Assembly: GCF_028389875.1 (NCBI RefSeq) | Contig: NC_084663.1 | Coordinates: 216,404,876 to 216,468,875, forward strand | From: Rhea pennata | Lineage: Eukaryota; Chordata; Aves; Rheiformes; Rheidae | Length of the DNA: 64,000 nucleotides | Reading direction: 5' to 3' | Shown: positions 23,960 to 39,542 of the stretch, one piece after another | How positions within the stretch are numbered: position 1 is the stretch's first letter | How the letters are laid out: each line of letters begins with the position of its first letter | Translations under genes and position numbers: made by a program | The notes under the pieces: generated by a model | Told to the model about the DNA's origin: nothing | What the model saw: the letters and a program-made list of their open reading frames with translations, nothing else | The model's database searches: none

Positions 23960-24605
23960 TGGAGTAGTGTGTGCAGGGCTGGTGCCCACATCTGGAGAAG
24001 GATGAGGCAGAATTAGAGAACATGGAGTTAGAGCTGAAGTTATTTGGGGGGGGGCAGCTGCCTATGGAAGAGACGCTAGAAAAGCTGAGAATCTCTGATC
24101 TGGAGAAGATATGGGGGGTATGACCAAATTGCACAAAATCACAAAACAGCTGGAGTAGGAAGGGACCTCTGGAGATCATCAGGTCCAATCCCTTCCTCAA
24201 GCAGGGTCAGCTTGAGCAGGTAGCTCTAATCACGAAAGCAGCAGATAAACTCAATGCACAGCAGTCACCCACCGATACCAGAACTGCAGAGCACTTGAAA
24301 CCAATATAAAATGAATTTAAAGTAAAGACGAATGCTTCTTTTACAGATAAGGTAGTGAACATCTGGAGCTTATTGTCACAATAGGTTATGAAGGAGGACA
24401 GTGTCAGGAAGTTTAAAAGGGGATTAGACAAATTAAGGGGCACAGGTCCATAAACAGATATTCTAGGGAGTAGTCAGGGAGGTTACTGCTAGTATCACTG
24501 ACACAACAGTAATGGAAGCTGGGACAGTATGAGGGGAATGGACTGCAGAAATTGTCCAGGCCTATGTACTCTCCCTAAAAGATGTGTCCTGTAGACACTG
24601 ATAAA
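23960..24605 (+). mobile_element. Ancient CR1 LINE interrupted by a younger CR1
   Basis: Two blocks of one old plus-strand CR1. The left block (about 24050-24120) matches the '...gaaaagctgag..tctggagaag' region of old CR1. The right block (about 24285-24490) contains GTGAACATCTGGAGCTTATT and AAAAGGGGATTAGACAAATT, the usual 3' body. The interruption at 24133-24215 is a separate antisense CR1 tip. Boundaries are approximate. Confidence 0.65.
24133..24215 (-). mobile_element. CR1 3' tip nested in an older CR1
   Basis: Plus-strand reading: AAAATCACAAAACAGCTGGA, GAAGGGACCTCTGGAGATCA, CCCTTCCTCAAGCAGGGTCA. This is the complement of the last 80 or so bases of a CR1 of the avian type. It is heavily 5'-truncated and lies inside the old CR1 of opposite orientation. 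Confidence 0.75.
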
Positions 24606-25150
24606 TACAAGGTGAGGTAACCCAACAGTCTGAGATACACAGGGACACAAAGTGACAGGTCATTTGTTTTGTGCTGATCTTGAGGGAATGTTGAAGGACA
24701 AAAAAATTGCTGGTCCAATTTAATCTCACTTCAGTGAGATTGTGTGTTTCTTCACAGTTAGGACATTCACTCTAGGGGAGTTTTATAAGATACACTGAAG
24801 AAATACAGGGCCAAGGCTTTAGGACAACCCATCACCACCACCCCATCAGTCACTATCAGTCTATATCAAGATCATTTTCTGTGCTCAGAAAAGTTCTTCC
24901 CTGAACAGGACACAGAAGCACAAAAGGAAAACTTTTTTAGTGGGAATCACTAAGCACTGCAGGGGTATTACATGAAATTCAGTGGTAAGGGTAAAAATGC
25001 TCAGAATACATACATAATGGCTCTTCCTAGCCTTAAGATCTGAGCATATACTGACACCAAACTGATCATGTCTGCATGCAATGCTGCAGTGCAATGGCTC
25101 TCACCCAACGGAGCTTAGCTCAAAAGCTGAGTCAATACATGGAATCTCTA
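24606..25150. other. Intergenic, nothing recognised
   Basis: No repeat, domain or RNA recognised between the ancient CR1 and the receptor pseudogene. Confidence 0.45.
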
Positions 25151-25780
25151 TCAGAGAGGACGTTGTTCAAGGAGACTGTTCAGGGAAACACTTCCCTTAA
25201 TTTTTTTCAGCAGGGTTTCCCAAGTCTGACTGGTTTTCTTCCCATAAATGATGGGGTACAGTATGGGTGCAACCAGCACATACAGTTTGGCAAGGAAAAT
25301 GCAGATAAGGTGAGGAATGTTGTGCCCAAAGTGAAGAATTAGAAGGGAGAAGGCAGCCAGTAGGTCACACATTGCTGTGACACGCAGTTAGGACCCACAG
25401 GTGCCAAGAGCCTTGGCCAGGGCAATGAAGATGGTCCTTTGGACCAGAGTGCACAACAGAGCAATGAAGACAGTGCCCAGCCCCACGACAAGGAGAGGCA
25501 CAGTCAGTCCATGCACAGTGCTGATGGAGATGTGGTGGTGAAGCTGAGGACGGGACTGGGACAGAGAACGTGGAGAGGAAAGCGCACATGGGCTGGTGCT
25601 GGCCGCACTCCAACAGAATGGCCAGGAGCATGGCCGTGTTGCCAGCCAGGAACACCTCAGAGGTGGTGAGGGTGGAGGTCCAGAGGCAGGCATCTTCCAG
25701 CTTGGGGTGCCAGTCAGGAAAAGCACTCCTAGCTTGGAGCTGGGGCTGCTGAAAGCTGACATAATGTATTTGTTGTCCAA
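25151..25780 (-). pseudogene. Class I olfactory receptor pseudogene, OR52-like
   Basis: Pieces of a receptor occur in the correct order on the minus strand in more than one frame. The start is like a receptor N-terminus (SSKLGVLFLTGTPSW). Then come FLAGNTAMLLAILLECGQHQ and PMCAFLS (TM1 to TM2), then HGLTVPLLVVGLGTVFIALL (TM5) running to KALGTCGS before TM6, then HFGHNIPHLICIFLAKLYVL and LYPIIYG (TM7, where NPxxY has become YPxxY). About 330 bases covering TM2 to loop 2 are missing, and at least two frame changes occur. The GHNIPH and GTCGS words resemble the OR52-like gene at 60498. Not functional. Confidence 0.85.
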
Positions 25781-28359
25781 ATGTCCTTACTCACTATAGA
25801 AATCAGAAGAGCAGAAATACAGAATTTTGCAGTTCGGTGGATTTAGGAATTTTCTTCAGCTTTTCTTCTGAGGTGCCTTCCTCCTGCATATTTCAAGCTC
25901 TCACATGTGCTTGTGGATTTATCTTCCCAATCTGTGCATTCAGAGGTCAATATGGATCTTGTTTCATAGTTCCCAGAGATTCTGTCCTTACCACAGAGCT
26001 GAGAAAACTGTGCCTATATCCTCTATGGAAACACCTTGAGGTTTTTGAGATATTTCATTGGGGGGGGCAACTTTAACAAAGATCACTCTCTCCGTGGATC
26101 TGTCTATCCTCATGCACATATCTCTCACTGTTTATCATTTTCCATTTTTCCTATTAATCCTTCCTTACTTTGTTTATTATATGAATATACTCAAGTTTTT
26201 GTTCTTCCCTGGATAGCATGTAAACTTCCATATGTATAGCCTCTTCCATTCAAGGATATTAAAGTACTTCATCAAATAGAGGCAATTTGTCTTGCGGAGC
26301 TTCTGGCAGGCAGAACATGTGCATGTGTTCCCTGGGAAATAAATAACGGTGTATTGTTAAATTGCACATATTGGGCTCCCTATATTTCCATCAGCAGAGA
26401 GCAGCAAAATACAAAAGCAGTTGCTGTTCACAGTCTCAGGTGTCAAGCATAGGGGAATGTTTATATATAAATAACTCCAAATCTGCTGGGTCTGCTCCAC
26501 AGGCTGGGTCCTGAAGGTGTCTCTGCAGAGCAGCAGCAAGCCAAACTAGCCCCTGTGGTCTTCCCATCTCTCTGTTGTCACCCGCTCAGCCTGAGGTCCT
26601 GCATGCCCGGCATCCTTCTGAGTGGTGAAGGTGTCTCCTTCTCCATCTGAGCTATCTGCCTGGACAGACCTGCACCGTGGTACCTCTTGCTCCTTCTCGC
26701 TAAAGGCCAGCAGTGTCTCCTGAGCCGGACAAGCTGCTGAGCTGCCCTGCTGGGCAGAGGAGGGGAAGAGCTGGGCCAAGAAAAGCTCTTTTCTCCTGTC
26801 ACCACAGCAGGCAGCCAAGGGCGATCCAACAGTTTCAGCATGTAATCACTGATTTCAGTTTTAACAACCACCTTCAAAATCTTCCTCGACTTTTTAATCA
26901 ACAAAAACATTGATGGATGGAACAATCAAGTATTTGAAGTGAAAGGTCTGGAGTGACAGCATCTGTCCAAGATAAAATGTATCTCCACTTTATCCCTTTC
27001 CTTTTATCTGCATCAAGGAAATCCCCTGCTTTACACTCTGTTTTAAAGTGTATTAAGTAATTTTTGCAGGGAAAAGAGCAAAAGATTAGATATTCTCTCA
27101 GGGACCTTGGGGTTATCACTGTTATTCTTGCAGTCAAACACTGATTTATTTCTAAAGGACTCCAAGACTGAGCTCCAGCTCCAGGGAGACTAATGCAGTA
27201 ACACAGTATTACTGCTGCTTGTAATAGGCCATGAGCTTTGTTATGAGTCTGCAGAACCTCAGGACTGAGGTTTGTCAGACTTCGTAGGAATTTGTCTTAA
27301 TCTGCCTCCATCTTGGTTTTTACTAAATTTAGCAGGAACAGCAATTTTTATTCTGACCATGGCTATGGCTGATTTGTTTTACTTTTGCTAACCACTGTGT
27401 ATTGCAACCATAGTTTATTGTTTCATATAGACGGTAGTAACAAGTGGTTATTCTGTGTGGAAAGAGATATTTATGACTCTAACATAATGAGGACTTTTAA
27501 CTGCATTATTGAGACTTCCTTTTTTTTTCTGTAGGTAAGTATTTGTTTGTTTATTTTCTCAGCAATAATTAGACCTGGACTAATAGTGATTTTTGAGTTA
27601 GACTGTTAAAATCTCAGTTACAGTGACAATAAGTTCTTGTTGGCTTTACACACACAATGTGTGCCCTTTTTTCCCAAAGCAAGACTCTGAACGTCATGAC
27701 CCCCACAGCATTTAGGACCTGGTGGGACACCATTGGGCAGATGGGTTTGGCATACCCAGAACTTGCTGCCCCACAGCTGCTCAGTTGAATCTGCCCTCCA
27801 AGAAGGAGCAGCTGGAGCATGAGGTTAGGAATCCCTGACTTAATGTGCTGGGACAGCAAGAAACATCTCTGCTGTCCGCCCCAGGGCAGCCAGCTCACCA
27901 CAGCTCACCTTGGGGTGGAAGTCCCCAGCAGACTGTCGATCCCAGACCCCAGAGACAACTTGCACAAGGCAAGTTAGCTGGATGGAGCAAATATGGATGC
28001 ACCCTTCACCTGTCCTATCAAGATATTGGTAGTACTACAGTGAGAGGGAGAGTCTCCCCATCTGTACTGAGCATCACACATAGAAGTACCCCTTCAGGGA
28101 CACAGGACACACGTTCATGTGGCTCATACTGAAAAGGCTTTCTGGGGAGATCTAGACAACTGTAGAACCATGAATGTGAGATCTCTGCAGGACAAGACTG
28201 CAGAAGATAATAAAAGATTGAATCAACCAGCCCTTGGATAAACATGCAATACTGGGGAAGGGCCAGCACAGCTCTTCTAACATGGAGAAAAGCCTCACCA
28301 GCATATCAAAAGTCTTCAAAGGACCTGAAAAGATTCCAGATGAGACAGATCCAGTTGAC
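25781..28359. other. Intergenic, unassigned
   Basis: Contains frames of 90-115 codons around 26546-26925 and 27614-27901 on the minus strand, without recognised domains. No repeat recognised. Confidence 0.4.
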
Positions 28360-29155
28360 AACTCAGATTTCCAAAGGCTCTGAATAAGGCCCCCACCAAA
28401 ACTCATCAAACAAGCAGCTGTCAGACGAGAGCAAAGTCCCTCACACTGGTGAATAATTGAATCATAAGATAGAGGCACGCGGCTATCCTTGAGAGCAAAC
28501 CCCTGCAGGAATCTGTACTGGGGCCTGTCCTTTTCAGTTTATTTTATCCAGGGTGACCAAATTTGCTGATAATATTAAATTATTCAAGAAAAAAGAGGAC
28601 TGGCTGAAGAAATCTGCAGAAGAGCCTAATAAGACTGAGTCACTGTATGATACAACAACAGATACAAATCAGTTTAGATAAATATGAAGTGATGCAGTTG
28701 GGGGAAAAAGTAGAATACTTTAGACAGAAAATGACGGGCTCGTGGCTAACAACTATCTCTCAGGAACAAGCTGTCAAAGTTCTGACAGTTTTATGACAAC
28801 ATCATTTCAGTGATCAGCAGTACCAAAACCAAACCAGATATTAGAAATTCCTTATAAAGGAGTAGAAAACAAACCAAGAACGGTGTTAAGTGTCTGGGAT
28901 ACTGCTGTAGCTGTGACTCCTTCTGGGAGGGGGAACACATACGGCAAGACGTGAGGAGATCGCAACCCTCCAGCATGGAAAAGAGAGAGCTGAGGGAGAT
29001 ATGATGGAGATGCAAAGGCACAGAGAAGCTGAATGGGGAATGGTTGCTCACTATCACTTCCAACACAAGAAATATGAAAACATTCAGGGCTGTGATCACA
29101 GAACCTGTGTGGTTTAAGAGGGAAGGTTCTGCCTGTTAGCTGCAAGGGGGTAGGG
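28360..29155 (+). mobile_element. Ancient CR1 LINE fragment
   Basis: Old CR1 in plus orientation. The block at 28376-28450 (AAGGCCCCCACCAAAACTCA) corresponds to the reverse transcriptase region encoding 'KAFD..P'. The block at 28515-28600 holds GTACTGGGGCCTGTCCTTTT followed by CAAATTTGCTGATAATATTA (the FADD box, decayed). 28640-28710 has the 'KCKVMH'-type region (GATAAATATGAAGTGATGCA across the line). 28975-29075 has GCTGAGGGAGATATGATGGA and TGGTTGCTCACTATCACTTC. Frames are fully broken. It predates the avian-type CR1s. Confidence 0.6.
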
Positions 29156-32701
<3,546 letters not shown>

Positions 32702-33176
32702 GAACCTGGGAGCTGTTGGCCTTGTGGATGGTGGGGGATCCCTCTAATAGCTTGTCCAAGGGCCTTGGCCACTCTGAAATGAGCTGTCCTGCAGGAGAAG
32801 GCATGGATAACACTTAGATCTGTCTGAACTGTTTGTACAGGCCAGTAAGTGCTTGACATGAATTTTGTTGTTGGACTTTGTCTGCCTCTGCTTACAGGTA
32901 GTGGTGAAGGACACTTTCTCTGCCGTGCTCTGGAGGGAAGTCCTACACTTTGCTCTGGCATAGGATGTGTTGCTCCTTCAGCACATTTGTTCCCACCACA
33001 TGCTCAGCTTCTCCTGTCTTTAGGACAGGCTCTGACAGCTGTGTTCTAACTTGGCATTGCTGTTTATGGTCCTCAGCTGAGCTCTGGTGCTGGGTTTCTT
33101 GGACTCCTCTCCAGATCTCTGAAGGGTGAAGAGTGATAATAAGTGTTCTTAATTGGCCTTGTTCCACTGAAGTTGA

Positions 33177-33182
33177 AATAAA
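33177..33182 (+). terminator. Poly(A) signal AATAAA of the folate receptor gene
   Basis: Canonical hexamer 476 bases after the stop codon, followed within about 60 bases by GT-rich sequence (GTTTCTGGGTGTG). It gives a 3' untranslated region of ordinary length. Confidence 0.65.
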
Positions 33183-33199
33183 TACTATTGAGGAAGTAA

Positions 33200-36100
33200 C
33201 AGGTTTCTGGGTGTGAAATAAGCCTACTGTTTTGACCTGGACAGGGTGTTTATAGATGAAGAAACCCTTCGGGGGAAGGGAAGCTGCAGCCTTACTTTAC
33301 ATGTCCTGGGAGATTCTTGGGTGCTGTGCTCTGCTCCATCCCACTGGAGGAGAGACATGGCTTTCTGCTTGTCCACACTGGTGCTCTTGCAAGCCTAGGC
33401 ATAACAAGAAGCAAGACATCATGGGTGCTTCTGTCCCTAGCCTTAACTATTCTCCAATGCCCTTTTCCTTCCCTTGGAGATGGCTTCCCAAAGCCAGGTG
33501 CAGGCTGATCTGTGTGTGGATTTCTGGAGCTAAAGGTAAATAGCTGTAATGGCTCACCACAAATTGAACAGCTGCAGGACTAGGACGGTTCTGCTATGAT
33601 GTTCCTCCTCAGACACATTCCCTGAGCTAGGAATGAAAATGCACACTTTCAAACAGATGTACTCTGAAAGCTTCCTTTGCTGCACCTGTGCTTCAAAGGT
33701 CAGGTTGACTTGTATGGCTCTCCTCCCCCTGCCTGTAACCTGTTTCTGGCTGTATATCTGTCACTCTTTTTTTTTTTTTTTTTGCTGTGGGGTAACTGTT
33801 CACAACCTCCCAATGGGATTTTCAGACTTCATAAGTAGCTGTGTAAAGGCTTGTACTGACTCTTTTTTACTTTCCTTCTGAAGAGGAAACAAGTTTCTAG
33901 CAGAACTTCAACTTGTGAAATGCGCTTGAGGGGGAAGTAATGGGAAAATGCTCAGCGGGCTTAGATTGTCCAATGTCCATAGTCTTCAGAGCTCTATCTT
34001 CTACTGCTTTAAGGAATTTTTAAACCAAAGCAGCTATTCCTAACAGTGTGTGTTTTATTGCTCTATGCATTTCTAATTGTACAACCTCCACTGTAGCTGA
34101 TTACTTTTGGTTGCTTTATGATCAGACACAGACACTTCCTAGCTTCACTGTGTTGTCTACTGAAGCTATTCTAGGATCTCAGCCTTTGAAGAAAAAAGCT
34201 AACAAGAAAACCTAACAACTGCTTTATTAGTCTTTAGTTGTAGCCACTTGCTCCCTGGGCACTTCACTAGTTCTAGAGGGGCTATTCCCATGCCTGTCAA
34301 TAATAGCAGCATTTTGCTTATTGCAAGTGACTGTGTGAAATCTGGGCCTTCCATAGGGGAAACAAATTGATCTGCAATTGCAGTTACTTTTCTCTCTGTC
34401 CCTTGATTCCTGCTGGAAGAGTCCCATAGTCATGACTGCCAACAGCAATGTGGTGGTCCTCACTTTTCAGGCTAGGCTGCACCCTCATACTTCTACTTCT
34501 TCATAGGTACGGGGGGATTCATGCACTGCGGAGCATCCACACTGCAGTGTGTCAACATGGAGCAGTGCTGACTGGCAGGGCTTGGGTGTGCTAACCCTGA
34601 GAGCAGCCCTGGAGTGGTAGATGGGTACAGCTGACTGCATCTTTTCTGATTTGCTTTGTGCTGTTTGTGGGGAACTGCACAACTGTCTACTACCAGGTTG
34701 GATCTGAGCTTCTGCAAGCTTGTGTGCAAATTACTACCCATACTGGTCATGACTGATTAGAGTTTGTCTATGATGCTAGCTGTGCAGAGCACCTTGTGAT
34801 TTGATAGCAGAGAAATTAGTTTTCACGCTCTTCTTGCTTTTACTTGTCTCTTCTCTTTTTTTTTATGGTTGTATTGTATTTCTTTCTGCTTTTTTTTATG
34901 GAGGTTTCAGTTTTTAACTTGTAAAAATCCTTTGAGCTGTAGTGATTTGCAGTGCCTAATGACAGATAGAAAAGCAGCCATGTGAACAGAGTGAACATGT
35001 CAATGTTATTACTTGAGCAGGGACAACTCTCTGTATACTACAGGAAACTTCAGCTTTAGTGAAGCTGTGCTAGAGATAAGACACTTGAGGAGAAGAGGCT
35101 GTTAGATCAATGTCCATTGGGCATAACAGGTGAAGTTTAGCTCATTTCAGGGCTGAGCAGATAAAAAGGTTCAAAACTGCACCTGATCTAACTTCTATAT
35201 TGAATACACCTTGTTTAGATAGGGTTCAACTTAGCAGTCATTCATGCGTTAATCCTAGCATGTTAAATACCACTCTTGACTCATTTTCTCTGGCAGTTTT
35301 CTTACGAATAAGTCCAGAAATGGGTTGAACTGAACAGAATTTTACAGAAGTCTTTTCAGCTGGCTATCTTTGCTCTAACTACTTAATTACTTGAAAAGAC
35401 GCTATCCACAGCTGTACAGGGACAGGAAAGCGCTGATTTCACATGATATGCTGAAACTGCTGCCCATCGGACTGGCCCAACATTGCTTCTGTCTTTGTCT
35501 GCCCTCCTCTGCCCCCCTTACTGCTGTGTGGAGGTGAGCCAGGCCAAAGAGCTGTCTGTACTAGAGCTGCTGTGAGTGTTGGGGTGGACTGATACGCACG
35601 TAGTCTACTTCTTACTCTCCCTATGCGAGTCATTCACCTAGCTGGAGCTGTCATTACTCTTCTCTCCCTGCCTGACGCACTTGCGGCAGTCTAGCGGCTC
35701 TTGGAGAGTGCAAGTGGCAGAGGAGTTCTCTGATGAGACCAGCACAGAGAGGGCAGCTCATCTTGGCTGGCAGCACCTTCCAGTTAAAATGGTGAATTAA
35801 AGTTTGGCTGTTTCTGCAGCTTCCTCAGCTGCCAGCTTTCCCCGGCTCTCTTCCACGCTGTGCTTGGTGTACATGCCTTGAGCAGTGCACCTCAATAGGA
35901 CAAGGCAAATGCAAGCAACAATTATTTAGTGTGCTTTCACTGTTTCCATGTGCTCTTGTGTGTGCCTTTCTTGTGAATGTTCTGTGTGGGGACAATCTCC
36001 TGCTATGGTTTGTGTTGATAGCCCTGATCTAACACCAAAAATTACTTAAGTACTGGCTTTGCCCCCACAACAAGTAGAAAAATGTGGCAGAACCTTACAT

Positions 36101-38599
36101 GTATTGCATACCTGGGGTAAATACTGGGTCACTTGCACTTGTTAGTTTGAAGTGAGCAGTTAGCCGTGTTGGATAACTCTCCTGACTGGTATTCCTTTTG
36201 GCAGTTGTGCTCTGGTCTCCTCAACGTGCACAGGAAGCTGAACTGCACACTAGCCTAAGCTGGCAGGGTTTGGTTCTGTGTCTCAGCCCCTTGCTGAAGC
36301 AGGATAGTCTGTGGGGGCTCAAACACCAGAGAAAAGAGGGTGGGAATGACCGAGAGGAGTCAGCATGGGGAGGGCACAGCAGCACTCCATAGGAAAGGGG
36401 AAGCATTGGGGTTGCCTCTTTCACGCTACAGGATCTGCGTGTGTGCAGGGAGCAGTGCAGTGAGGTGGACGTAGCAAGGCAAACTCTGCAGGCACGGGAA
36501 ATGGCAAATGAGACCTTAGGCCACGAAGGGATGAGATGAGAAGGATCCTAAGGGTGATCCTGCTCGGCACTGGTGGCCACGGTGAACTGGCCTGTAGTCA
36601 TGCTGCAAAAGGCCCTAGTTAGCACAGACAGACAGGGCCAAGTCTACCACTAGTCAGCTGCTCGTGGCAGGGGCACGGGACTGGCAGGTAGAAATGGGCT
36701 GGATAAGGGCATAAAATGCCATTCTCGCTGTGCCAAGTGTGGGAGCAAAGTCAGGTGCTGCGGCCACAGCCTCCCCCTTGCTTTTCTCTCGGCATCCTCA
36801 AGGACCAATAGCAACTTAGGGGGATGTCAGTGTGCTGCTTTCTGCACCACCAGCTGTGCCTGAATTTGGATCAGTCTTGGATGCCTTGGCCATGCTGCGC
36901 TGAAGACTGCAGCCCCTCTCCAAACATCCTGGGCAACTGTACACTGGCCTTGGCTGAGGAAGGGCTTTGGCTGCAGTGTGTGCCTCTGAGCCCACTGCGG
37001 GCATGCCTGGGGACTGCATCTCTCACCTGCGTCATGGCCCTCCAGGGACTCCTTGGCAGACTTGTTAAATACCTCCAGGTCCCGGCTCTCGGGCAGCTGA
37101 GCCCTCCTCCTGTGGCTCCATCCTTGCCCCTGCAGCAGTGGACCCGCATTCCTTGCAGGAGCAGGGCTCAGGTGAGAGCTTTGGGGTCAGGCCACCCTCC
37201 CATGTCTGGGCTGCCTCGGGCTGTGCTATATGGGCTTTCTTGGAGGAAGGAGCCCCCTTGTATTCTCGTCTTGCTGGTTTTCTTCCTCTCTCCCTGCAAT
37301 GCAGAATACGAACTCCTAAGAGCTTTGTGCATTGATCATGATGCTCTCAGGAGAATGAATCTGTACAGAAAGAGGAACAAGATGCTGTTTGGGGGTGGAG
37401 TGGGGATAGGGGTGATGAAAACATGGAAATGCCCTAGCCTGTAAGAATTTAGCCCTGTTAGGGACTCGGCAGTGGAGGCAGAGCAAGTAGAGCTGTCCTG
37501 CGTGTCCCTCTGCACTCAGCCTTGAGCTCTTGGCATCCCTGAGGCCATCAGCAGCCTCTCCTTAGAGCATCTGATGCTTCCTCAGCAACCATGGGCAGCA
37601 CAGGAGTGTGGCTGCTGTGGGGGAGCTCTGTGACCGATCGACTGAGTGCAGTGGGAGGGCAAGGAAGGGTGCAAGAGCTGTAACACTGCAGGCCAAATGT
37701 TCCACTGGAGATGTCTCCGTGCCTGGCAGGCACTAAGGGGCCCAGAGCCGGAGAGCTGTTGCTAGGAAAGAGCTGTGGAGCTTATGGCCCTTCTGCCTCT
37801 GAACCTGGACCAGGAGAAGCTTGCAGATGGAGCTTGCAGCCCAGAGCCCCAATTCCTTCTCCAAGCTGCCTTGTGCTACGTGCAGAGGCAGCCTGGCAGA
37901 GGTGCATCTTCCCAAACCAGCTACGGCATACTTGATGAGAAGAACCCTCCGTGACCTTCCCCAAATTCACCTCCCCAGCTGTGCTTTCTGGCATTATCCC
38001 TGACTGGGGTGCCTAGCCTGGGCCTCCAAAGGCTGGGACTACAACGCTGTTACAAGGGCACGTGCTGTAATGAGTCCCAGTCTTCAAGTCGGTGGCCCCA
38101 TCTCAAACACGGGGCACCTCCTCCCGCAGCAGTGTTCAGCCTGCAGGTACGTTGGGGCTGAGAGCAGAGCTTCCTCCAGAAGGGGCAGGAAAAGTGCTGA
38201 GCAGAGGCAGGTTGTAGGGTGGGCAGCCACACTTGCCATGGGGCCACCGCCCCATCCTCTGGCACCCCCTCCAGAGTCATGAGTACGTCTGCAGATGGCG
38301 AGGACCCCCATTTCGTCACAAAAAGCACCCCGTGGTTGTGCCTGTGGCACTGCTGCAAGGCAGGACAGCTGAACTTGCTCGAGCTCCAGGTTGCTCCCCT
38401 GGGCTGTAGTATTTTAGCCCTGTTGTTTCCAGAGGGACACCCCTGCTTCTCCCACCTGTGGGGCAGGTTGACAGAGGCAGCTGCAGCAATGCCCAAGCCA
38501 TGAGCTGCAGGAGCAAAACAAGCAAGCGACTCACTGAACAGAGCTGTTGTTTGCCCCAACCCCAGGATCACAGGACTGCAGAATGGGGGGAAAAAAAGA
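33200..38599. other. Folate receptor 3' flank; GC rising, unassigned
   Basis: About 5.4 kb without a recognised gene. A T17 run lies at 33767-33783. From about 36.2 kb the sequence becomes GC-rich. The longest frame, 206 codons at 36824-37444 (+), has a Cys-rich start and no domain I recognise; similar-length frames exist on the other strand (for example 38050-38571), so it is not called a gene. I looked for globin exons and for a copy of the chicken beta-globin HS4 core from memory and saw neither. Confidence 0.45.
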
Positions 38600-39090
38600 A
38601 AGAAAGAATCATGTACGTTGGAGGGACCTCTGGAGACCTCAGGCCCAGCACTGCACTCCAGGTCCTGTCCCGCAGAGGCGGCTGCTCAGAGCTGTGTCCA
38701 GCTGGGCTTTGAATGTGTTCCAAGACAGAGCTGCAGCAGGATGTCTGGGCTCCTCTCCCAGTGTTTGACGGCTGCCTGGGGAAAAGCACTTCTTGACGCC
38801 TAGTGGGACCTATCCCCGCTGCAGCTTGTGCTGTCGCCTCGCAGCTGGTTCTGGGCCCCCCTGAGGAGGCTCCAGCTCTGGCTTCCCTCCCCGCAAGGAG
38901 TCCCAGTGCAGATGAGACCCCCTCCTCTCCCACCTCCCGCACGCAGCTCTTGGCCTCTCTCGTGGCCCAGGCTCCAGCCCCGACCCACCTGTGACTGCAA
39001 GGGGCTGCCTGCAGCCTCATCCTGGGGGGCGCAGACTGGCTCCAGTGCCCACACGTGGCCCCAGCAGAGCTGAGCAGGGCTGCAGCTGTG
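38600..39090 (-). mobile_element. Worn GC-rich CR1 LINE fragment
   Basis: Plus-strand words in antisense CR1 order: GGAGGGACCTCTGGAGACCT, GTGTCCAGCTGGGCTTTGAA, TCTCCCAGTGTTTGACGGCT, GCAGCTTGTGCTGTCGCCTC, then TCGTGGCCCAGGCTCCAGCC, TCCAGTGCCCACACGTGGCC and GCAGAGCTGAGCAGGGC. It is strongly diverged and GC-enriched. The 236-codon minus-strand frame across it (38568-39278) is an accident of base composition. Confidence 0.65.
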
Positions 39091-39542
39091 GCATTGGCCC
39101 CACTCATAGCTCTGCTGCCAGCACAGCCCTGGAGGCAGTTGGCCGCTCTGCTGTGAGCACCCACCACTGATTCATGGGCATCATGTTCTCTGCCAGGACC
39201 CCAAGCCCTGCCCTGCAAAGCTCCTCCTTCACAGCCTCTCCCAACCCCCTTTCCTGCACAGCACTCTTCCACCAGCAATGCAGGATTTGGCCTTTGCCTT
39301 CATTAACTCCCTGCAGTCCTGACAGCACGTCGGGGCCCTTCTGAGCAGCAGCCCTGCCGTCCCCACGAGTCACTCTCCTGCTCTGTCGTCCTTTGTGGAC
39401 TTGCTCAGGTTGCGCTTCACCCCTGCGTTCCGGGAGCAAAAAGTAAAACATGTTCTGGCTTCTTACAGCCATGGCCACCTGAAAGGAAGAGAAAATCCAT
39501 TTCCTTGCCCTCTCCTTTACCAGCCAAGTAGCTGGGCCCTGT

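Noticed and set aside
36824-37444. 206-codon frame after the folate receptor, with a Cys-rich start
   Set aside because: No family recognised. The cysteine spacing does not match folate receptors, and opposing frames are also open. RNA evidence would be needed.
38568-39278. 236-codon minus-strand frame
   Set aside because: It runs over a worn CR1 fragment and exists because of high GC content.
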